64,000 nucleotides of DNA from Microvelia longipes. Its lineage: Eukaryota > Arthropoda > Insecta > Hemiptera > Veliidae. Below, one piece after another: positions 55,868-64,000 of this stretch (positions within the stretch are counted from its first letter, which is position 1; every line of letters starts with the position of its first letter). The notes below the pieces were generated by a model, which did no database searches, was not told the DNA's origin, and saw only the letters and a list, made by a program, of their open reading frames with translations. The position numbers were made by a program, and so were the translations under genes. The stretch covers positions 28,070,811 through 28,134,810 of the forward strand of contig JACMZG010001913.1 of assembly GCA_018340805.1 (NCBI GenBank), given 5' to 3'.

Positions 55868-56250
55868 TGAAGAAATCTGACGCGGATTGGGCGCTTTTTC
55901 TTTGAAATTCGTGCTTTAAGGCCCCGCTATTAATTTCTTGCTTAATTATCTGTTTTATGCGTTATAAACTTATATTGTATATTTTAGTTTTTGCTCATGT
56001 AGCCAATAGATTATGCAAAACTATTATCATCAATTCAAAGTCGGCACCACACAGGGTTATTTGCACTTATTTAAAGTTCTATTCTACTTTATAGCGCTTT
56101 TTCTTTGAAATCTATTGCGGAAAAAAAAAGTTGTAAAGCAATTGCATTGGTTATAAGGCATAAACGGGAAACTGAAATAAGAAATGAAATGTAGTTAGAA
56201 AGCTTGAATTCGCTCAGCTTGGGGACCTCCACGCTAGAATTTTTTTGTAG
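55868..56250. mobile_element. Fold-back family A element, copy 4 (decayed)
   Basis: GACGCGGATTGGGCGC, TTTTTCTTTGAAATTCGTGC, ATAGATTATGCAAAACTATT (centre), and on the right GAATTCGCTCAGCTTGGGGA and CCTCCACGCTAGAATTT. The layout is that of the A family, but inverted pairing is poor. Confidence 0.4.
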
Positions 56251-56419
56251 TTATAAAAAATGTCCTTAAAAGCCAAAAACACCCTATTGCATACGTGGCA
56301 AAAATTAGCCACGTAAAAAAATGAAAAAAAATTGGGACTGTTTCTTTTCCAACAGGTTATATATAATATATTTTTTAAGTTTTCAGTTTGTCATGGTAAA
56401 TAATCATAAATATGTGTGT

Positions 56420-56740
56420 TTAAGAGATGGAGTGGAGAGATGGGGGTGAAGAGTGGTCAGTGATGGTTAAAGACTAGGAGTAAGAGATGGTTTAAGTTAA
56501 GTAAGGAGGGTTAGCGATGGTTACAAGGGGTTAGTGGTGGTTAGAGATAGTTACAGGGGGTTAGTGGTACTTACAGATAATTACAGGGGGTTAGAGATGG
56601 TTAGAAATAGTTACTGGGAGTTAGAGATGGTTTAATATGGTCACAGGCGCTAAAATATAGTTAGTGATAGTAACAGGCGGTATGAGGTGAATTCGGCGGT
56701 TAAAGGTGGTAAGAGATGAATTCGGCGGTTTAAGGTGATT
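56420..56740. repeat. GGTTAG-rich degenerate minisatellite (~22 bp)
   Basis: Units such as GGTTAGAGATGGTTACAGGG and GGTTAGTGGTGGTTAGAGATA, diverging rightwards. The T/G-rich strand is the plus strand throughout. It is not a canonical telomere repeat. Confidence 0.85.
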
Positions 56741-56779
56741 GGAGATAATTTCAGAGAGTTAAAGAGAAGTAAGAAGAAG

Positions 56780-58016
<1,237 letters not shown>

Positions 58017-58929
58017 ATTATGTCAGATGACGTGTATATTCACGTGAAACAAATATAATTAATAGAGTAAATTTCATTGCTATTTATATTCACGTTTTAG
58101 TGAATTTTCTTTAGAAATATTAGAATAGACGCAATGGCGTTAGTCAACCCTCAAAACATGACCAAAATCAGTTTTAAAGGTCCCTGATCTCGAATGCAAT
58201 GGATCCAATTTGATCACTTTTTGCATGCAAATAAGCCTTCAGTTTTATAGAGACAAATCCTTTTATATTAATGATAGCATTGCATTCCCTAGGTGTCTCG
58301 CATAATTATGTTGTATATATATATATGTGTGTGTGTGTGTTTGTATATAGATACATGCAATATATACTCGTTCTTATATAACGTCCAAAAAAATAGACGG
58401 AACAGGTGTTAATAACAACGGAAGGCGGAGTATCACATTCCTTGCAGACTAATTTATACCTTTTAGAATAATTAGATTAAGTTTTACACTTCTTGTGACT
58501 CGTCATTTTCAATTTATTTTAAGCTATTTAAAGAGACATGGAGTGAGAGGTGTAGCTGTAGTTGTATTCGCTGTAGTAAGTATTTGCTTATTCATGGCTC
58601 AGGTGTCTGAGGGGGGAGGGAAGGGGGTTGTCGACTAAATAAAACCCACTTATGACTTGAATTTCCTTTGATGTGGTATCATAAACACTTTGTTGTCTCT
58701 TTTACATCTACCGTAACATAACTGAGGTATTTAGTAAAAAAACCTTATAATGACTAAGTGACGAATTTCAAGTAATAACAATATCACTTTTTTGCACATT
58801 TATTCTCGCACAATTATGTGGTGTCAATAATTTTATCACATACCATTACCAGATCATATCACTTATTCTTAGTGTGAAAGTGTTGAAACCCCTAATATAT
58901 ATAAATATAAATAAATAAATAAAAAAAAA
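58017..58929. other. Intergenic DNA, nothing recognised
   Basis: No coding or repeat relation was recognised apart from a short TG run near 58325. Confidence 0.4.
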
Positions 58930-58935
58930 AAAAAA

Positions 58936-58997
<62 letters not shown>
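58930..58997. repeat. (TA)n microsatellite, left flank of TIR element
   Basis: TA run ending exactly at the terminal base of the next element. Confidence 0.95.
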
Positions 58998-58999
<2 letters not shown>

Positions 59000-59798
59000 C
59001 ACACCCGCGCGCGGATAGGCTTATATCTAGATTTTTGGCGGTTTTAAGCTAAGTACACAGTTTGATGCAGAAAAAAATTCTCTATCCATCCCTCGGGTCG
59101 TTATAACGATAACTCCATTTTTCGCCGCTTGAGAGCAGATAATTCGTTATTCAATTATTGGAGTGGGGAGGGTCGCGCCGCTTGGGGACTGTTATATTAT
59201 GTTATATTTATTGATGTAACTTTATCCATGCTCAAGGTTTACTAAATATTAAGATTTCTATGTGACATTTATAGATGTAACAATATCCATGAAAAAGTAT
59301 CTACCCAAACATAAAGCCTTAGCGTAATATTTATAGATGTAACCATATCCATGAATGAGCATACGATCAAACATTGTGCCATCGCGTTATATTTATAGAT
59401 GTAACTATATCCATGAAAAATTGATAAGTAAAATATAATTACTTCTTGTTTAATTGAAAGATGTACCCATATCCAGGAAAAAGTATATACTGAAACATAA
59501 AGCCTATGCGTAATAATTATAGGTGTAACTATATCCATAAAAAAATTATTAGTACAAGTGTTACATCTCATAAAAAAATTATATTTTGTCAAATTTGATA
59601 CAGTTAGAGTTGAATTATTATATTTTTTAAATGTTCATGTTAAAGTACTAATAAGTAGAAAAATTGCCAGATTTAGTTTTCAGAAAAATTTCAAAGTAGT
59701 TGTCAAGATATCACGGTTTAAAAAAAGTGAAAAACTTTAAACTCGATTTTCTCAAAACTATGTTTTTTGAGATGTAACCCTATCCGCGCGGGTGTGCG
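58998..59798. mobile_element. 801-bp TIR element inserted in a (TA)n microsatellite, with internal copies of its end motif
   Basis: Ends CGCACACCCGCGCG and CGCGCGGGTGTGCG are exact inverted repeats. The similarity runs on as GGATAGG(C/G)TTA(T/C)ATCT. Inside (59265-59550) lie about six units spaced 60-70 bp with GATGTAACTATATCCATGAA, resembling the right end GATGTAACCCTATCCGCGCG. TA runs touch both ends, so the target duplication is TA or AT. The open frame 59269-59592 is a translation of the subrepeats. No transposase. Confidence 0.88.
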
Positions 59799-59878
59799 AT
59801 ATATATATATTATATATATATATATATTATATATATATATATATATTATATATATATATATATATATACATATATATG
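59799..59878. repeat. (TA)n microsatellite, right flank of TIR element
   Basis: TA run starting at the base after the terminal CGGGTGTGCG. Confidence 0.95.
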
Positions 59879-60119
59879 TATATTTGTGTGTGGGATTGTG
59901 TTTGTGTGTAAAATATTATATTTAATTTTTTAAAAATGCAAGAAAAAATGGCAGAATATAGTGTCCGATAACACCACACAACAAAAACTTTTCATTATAG
60001 TATTTTTTCTTTTCTTTTTATCTATCGAAGTAAACTATTTCATTTTTTATCACTAAGGTATTTTTTTATATTTTTTTTTCATTAGGTATAAATTGGATCT
60101 TTCTTATTTTACTTAATGA

Positions 60120-60345
60120 ATATTTTCTTTTGAATATTAGAGACCTATAGAGCTGAGCTTTTACTCTATTCAAGTAGTTCCTCTATTTAAGAGGGCTTAT
60201 CGCATTAGAAGTAATTTAATATTCTAGGTATCATAATTATGTATTTTTTCATTATAAGTTTTGTAATTAGTGTAATTCATATATAATTTATATTTTATGT
60301 ATTTTTTGCGAATAAAGACTTATTATTATTATTACTACTACACAA
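60120..60345 (+). repeat. Possible LINE 3' end with AATAAA and (TTA)n tail
   Basis: CGAATAAAGACTTATTATTA with further TTA units, preceded by AT-rich UTR-like text. It resembles the 3' end at 46930-47005 (ACGCAAATAAAATTATTTAT). No ORF remains. Confidence 0.35.
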
Positions 60346-60479
60346 AGACATAACGTACTGACGTTTTACGAAGCTTCAAGTTCTTGTCACGTCTTCTGGA
60401 TCGTAGGTCCAAGCTATCACTGAGTAAACTGCGTATCTATATTGTAGTATTTAAACTAGTGTCAGTCCATAGTCTGAAA

Positions 60480-60500
60480 TACGGGGGGGGGGGGGGTAGC
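60480..60500. repeat. Poly(G) tract
   Basis: An uninterrupted run of 14 G (60483-60496) in otherwise unremarkable DNA. Confidence 0.7.
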
Positions 60501-61083
60501 ACCTAGCCATGGAGTAGTTAGAACTAGTCCTTGACCTAGCCAACTTATATCGTGTCCTTATCGTAGGTAGGTACTCATCTGATAAGTTGAAAACATCTGA
60601 TGAGTACCAGATGGGTGTTGATTTTATTCATCAAGGTCACTCATGGCGGGAAAAGTTCTTCAGCGGCGGGAAAATCTAACTCACCACCTCGACGAGCTGA
60701 TGACTCTTATCATAACCTAATAATACCTTCTTTCGCGCGTTTTTATTTAAATATTTATTTTTGTAAACTTAAGAATCTTTGGACTTGAGACTGAAGTAAA
60801 AAAATCCCACCTTAAAAACTATACTATAAACAAACCACGACAATTAACAACAAAAACAATACAGCATAGCCTGACAAATCTTGAAATGGGACGCGATTAA
60901 GTGTAACTTTCTTAATCTGATGTTTTACCTGATTAGTTTCCCCCACCACTCACCAGATAAAATATCATGTAAAAACATCAGATGAGTACCTGATGGATGA
61001 AGTTACACACCGTATCCTGCAATCCTGTAACTTTAGGACCATCAGAAATACTCCTTCTTCTTCGCATCATACTAAACCTTAAC

Positions 61084-61551
61084 TATCAAAGAGACTAATA
61101 CTTAGAGGGAGGAAGGTGAAATAACACAATGATAAGGGGTCTGGGTGTGTGACAGTGTCCAATAGGGACCTTAACTGCACTTACTCTTATTAGAGCCTTA
61201 GAGGGAGACTAGAGACTCCCCACCCCTCTTCAAATCCTATCAGAGCATATATTTATAACGCTCTCTTTGCACGCTACAAACGACGGAAATATTTCATGGA
61301 CGTCATATTAAATTAGTTTATACAATAGTGATAATTAAAGAATATGTGAGCTAGATTATTATTATTATAAACTCATTTTACTTAATTTGAGACCAAACAG
61401 ACGAAAAATATTGTAATATTTACGTGAAATTTTAATTATTATGAAAAATCAAAAGATGGTGCCACCAAAGTACTGTTATGGTACCAAGCTAACCAGAGAA
61501 AATGATAAGAGATGTTGTATCCTCCCTCTAAGTATTCGTCTCTTTGACAAC
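61084..61551. mobile_element. Inverted-repeat element, ~470 bp
   Basis: Left CAAAGAGACTAATACTTAGA, GGGAGGA at 61085-61112. The right end (61517-61545) is its complement with one change. Weaker pairing continues inward (ATGATAAGGGG with its TTATCATT partner). The unpaired interior is relatively GC-rich (CTCTTTGCACGCTACAAACG). A LINE fragment begins 11 bp after the right end. Confidence 0.6.
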
Positions 61552-61561
61552 GACCTTAATT

Positions 61562-61765
61562 AATGTTCCTTTTGTCCGAGATCTTTCCGTATCCCGCTTT
61601 AAACGTTTCCATGAATCTTTAACCGAACAACCTAATCCTCTAGTTCAAACCCTTTCGTCAAACACCCCTTCTGATTATCTTGTGCGAAGACTGAGAAAGC
61701 TGAGGCCTCGAGACCAGCTATCTTTATTAATTTATAACTTAACTTTATCTAATCTTTTTACCTAA
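61562..61765 (+). pseudogene. Non-LTR retrotransposon polymerase C-terminus, truncated
   Basis: The frame reads VPFVRDLSVSRFKRFHESLT, then EQPNPLVQTLSSNTPSDYLV and RRLRKLRPRDQ. The VPxVRD ... FHE.L..HPNPLV.xL....P...RRL+++RP pattern is that of the last exposed segment of R1/jockey-like ORF2 proteins. Only about 65 codons remain. A T-rich tail follows. Confidence 0.55.
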
Positions 61766-61849
61766 TTATCTTATCTTAGTTAATTGAATCTTGCCATTTA
61801 ATACTAATTTAAATTATTTGTCAATTTGCTGATTGTCTCTATTTTATTA

Positions 61850-61851
<2 letters not shown>

Positions 61852-61912
<61 letters not shown>

Positions 61913-61934
61913 TATATATATTTTTATATACATA
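61852..61934. repeat. (TA)n microsatellite
   Basis: TA run, lying past the LINE fragment tail. Confidence 0.95.
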
Positions 61935-62259
61935 TATGTAATATAAATAAAAATAAATATATGGAATTTTTTCATATATTTTTAAGTGTCCCACAAAAAA
62001 TATGTATGTTCACCAATAACTTACCAACTTTAATTAAATAGCTATGGAATTTCTACTGCTAATTTTTGAGTCTATTTATGTATTTGTATGTCTATGTATT
62101 TATGAGTACTATGTGTTTTGCTATGTGATAATGAGCCGAAATTTGAGAATCTGTAAAAACCACTCAGATCGTCATTGAAATGTCTGAAACGTAAAATTAA
62201 GGTGATATCTCGGTTTAGGATTTTCAAGGTGAACACTATACTTCTCCTATCTAAACTAT

Positions 62260-62294
62260 AGTAGCTATTCTACTATAACAGTAGAATAGCTACT
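62260..62294. repeat. 15-bp perfect hairpin with 5-nt loop
   Basis: AGTAGCTATTCTACT, loop ATAAC, then its exact complement. CTATA-rich flanks. Confidence 0.9.
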
Positions 62295-62522
62295 GTAACT
62301 ATATAACTACTATAACTATATACCTATACTACTAAAGTAGGTGAGGAATTACTTGTAACAAAAGTACTTGTAACAATTATTACCATTATTTTTACTTTTC
62401 CTCATTTATACCGTATTCATCCTTCATTTATTCCTCATTTGTACCGTGCTGAAAATCTGAAACCGGGATGAAACCGGAATTATCCGTTTCAGGTATTTTA
62501 AGGCCTGCTAAGTAGCTTTCAC

Positions 62523-62595
62523 AAAGTTGTCTGTCTGTCTGTATGTGAGTGTGTATGTGTTTGTGTGTGTGTATGTGTGTGCGTGTGTGTCTGTT
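62523..62595. repeat. GTCTGT/(TG)n simple repeat
   Basis: TGTCTGTCTGTCTG and GTGTGTATGTG runs. This type of run precedes the ATCGTAGCTCC and GAGTTGAAACTTTG words found in several dispersed repeats. Confidence 0.8.
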
Positions 62596-62719
62596 ATCAT
62601 CGTAGCTCCTAATCTATTTATGCTAGAGAGTTGAAACTTTGTACGAAAATCAGTCTACTGCTGTAGTTGTGCTGTTAAAAAATATTTTATTTGTCATTTG
62701 CCCGCAATATTGTCTCGAA

Positions 62720-62895
62720 CATTTCGAAACAATCATAAAACGCAGAAAATGATGCTATCTTTTAAAATTTGGCACGCATGTAGCTATATATGAGACTTAT
62801 AACTATGTTAGTCTTATACAAAGCTACATGTGTGCCAAAGTTTAATCAGATCGCATAATTTTTCTGCGTTTTATGATAGTTTCGAAATTTTTGCT
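62720..62895. mobile_element. ~175-bp fold-back element
   Basis: ATCATAAAACGCAGAAAATG, TTTGGCACGCATGTAGCT and GAGAC/GTC pair with the complement on the right (AGCTACATGTGTGCCAAA, TTTTTCTGCGTTTTATGAT). Centre at about 62805, arms about 75 bp with scattered mismatches. Confidence 0.75.
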
Positions 62896-63077
62896 AACAT
62901 ATGTGCTAAGTTTCATCTCATTATCAGCATTAATTCAATTTTTATCGAATGACAAAAAATCATAAAATGACACAATTAATTTGAAATTTGGTACTAGCGT
63001 ATATAATTATGTAATAAATCAGTACACAAAGTTTCGTTTCATTCATTCCTTCATTTCGTTTATTCATAATTTTTGTT

Positions 63078-63590
63078 GGATCATTAAACTTAAGTAGCAT
63101 TGAGCGTAGTCAGTGCTGTATGGATGACCGCTGAGAATGAAACGGATGCATTTACTATCTAAGGACGAGCGAAAGACATGTTGCAGTCCGGACGAGCGAA
63201 GCGAGTCCGAAGACATGTTGCAGTATAAATATGGTGAACTGTATATTCTGAGGACGAGCAAAGCGAGTCCGAAGACATGTTGCAGTATAATATGGTGAAC
63301 TGTATATTCTGAGGACGAGCAAGCGAGTCCGAAGACATGTTGCAGTATAAATATGGTGAACTGTATATTCTGAGGACGAGCAAAGCGAGTCCGAAGACAT
63401 GTTGCAGTATAAATATGGTGAACTGTATATTCTGAGACGAGCAAAGCGAGTCCGAGACATGTTGCAGTATAAATATAGTGAACTGTATATTCTGAGGACG
63501 AGCGAAGCGAGTCCGAAACAGGGAGGGTGAGTGTAGCGAATCCGAAGTGATGAAACGTTTCGAGGTACCCCTTACCCGATTTTTTCTTTA
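63078..63590 (+). mobile_element. Family D element, copy 2 (six minisatellite units)
   Basis: GGATCATTAAACTTAAGTAG, GTCAGTGCTGTATGGATGAC and CCGCTGAGAATGAAAC match the left part of 13520-13590. About six 62-bp units follow, each GAGGACGAGCAAAGCGAGTC, CGAAGACATGTTGCAGTATA, AATATGGTGAACTGTATATT. It then ends GGAGGGTGAGTGTAGCGAAT and GAGGTACCCCTTACCCGAT. Minus-strand frames of 74-126 codons here are repeat translations. Confidence 0.85.
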
Positions 63591-63599
63591 CTTTTTCGC

Positions 63600-64000
63600 G
63601 TCGCCTTTGTATTTTATGCTGCGGAGTATAAAATACATAGTTTTATCAGTATTCTACAGCAGGTATTTAGTGCAACTGTCAATTGGTCAATTTATTTATT
63701 TATTATTATACAAAAACAGACACAAAAACAATGTTAAAATACAAAAAAACAAAAGAACATAAGTAATGAATTGAAAAAAGTGAAGTAAAAATATAAGTGG
63801 CTGATAATTGAAAATGCCAAAAATTAATAATAATAGTAATGAGATTTACATTGTTGTTACATTACAGTGTTACATTGTTGAGTATTGATATTTACATTTT
63901 TCCCCTGCAAGTCACTATGGTAGAATAATAAAATGTAAATAATGGTTATTTTAATTTAAAAAGAGGTTGATAATAATTTAAATATAGATTTTTTAAGGGA
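63600..64000. other. AT-rich end of window
   Basis: A reading frame at 63547-63762 overlaps the family D end and is not convincing. Nothing else recognised. Confidence 0.4.

Noticed and set aside
56420..56740. True telomeric repeat
   Set aside because: GGTTAG occurs once per ~22-bp unit and is not tandem; no pure TTAGG or TTAGGG run exists.
59269..59592. 107-codon minus-strand frame with FSWIWVHL/FMDMVT words
   Set aside because: It follows the 60-70-bp subterminal repeats of the TIR element.
63064..63460. 126- and 101-codon minus-strand frames
   Set aside because: They are translations of the 62-bp minisatellite in all three phases (VHHIYTATCLRTR-type repeats), not proteins.

Overview
This is a window of a large, repeat-rich, AT-rich animal nuclear genome, most likely an arthropod and probably an insect. 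The evidence is a spliced SLC18-type vesicular amine transporter gene, APE-type non-LTR retrotransposons with A/T-rich 3' tails, tRNA-derived SINEs, about seventeen (TA)n blocks and many fold-back elements. No bacterial operon, CRISPR array, rRNA gene or stand-alone tRNA gene is visible. There is a 10-base N gap (4182-4191) and a single N (44273).

Host genes. The only confident gene is on the minus strand at the left edge. Six exons between 351 and 4619 splice in perfect phase into the first ~195 residues (TM1 to TM6) of a VMAT/VAChT-like H+ antiporter, and the 3' exons lie beyond position 1. Its introns hold two minisatellites. Weaker single-exon candidates are a start-codon exon at 19324-19439 (+), a GC-rich promoter with a 5' leader exon at 24130-24494 (+), a terminal coding exon at 50193-50334 (-), and a start-codon plus membrane-anchor exon at 53452-53589 (+). 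I cannot name their products.

Mobile and repeated DNA makes up nearly all the rest. Broken non-LTR elements lie at 7590-7740, 11880-12400, 17143-17978, 20945-22686, 45541-47005 and 61562-61765. tRNA-derived SINEs lie at 8676-8925 and 23478-23700. Inverted-repeat elements are abundant: 6586-7504, 26600-27430, 28553-28768, 28918-30143, 30231-33780, 33960-34450, 40300-40740, 52547-52954, 55602-55831, 58998-59798, 61084-61551 and 62720-62895. Several abut (TA)n microsatellites exactly.

Two dispersed families carry internal tandem arrays whose copy number differs strongly between copies. Family C has one degenerate ~288-bp unit at 8925-9900 but seven to eight units at 41581-44600. Family D has about two 62-bp units at 13520-13760 and about six at 63078-63590. 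Both contain a mirror-symmetric 14-mer, CGAGCGAAGCGAGC, that also occurs in other repeats. Another shared word, GCGAATTTCCTTTGG, joins several otherwise different repeat families. The window also holds many perfect or near-perfect short hairpins with loops of 0-9 nt.

The most promising undescribed biology is therefore the repeat system: fold-back elements that target (TA)n, mobile elements that appear to seed satellite arrays, and a conserved CTGATGAT-stem-GAAA motif in two repeat families. There is no obvious new protein pathway.
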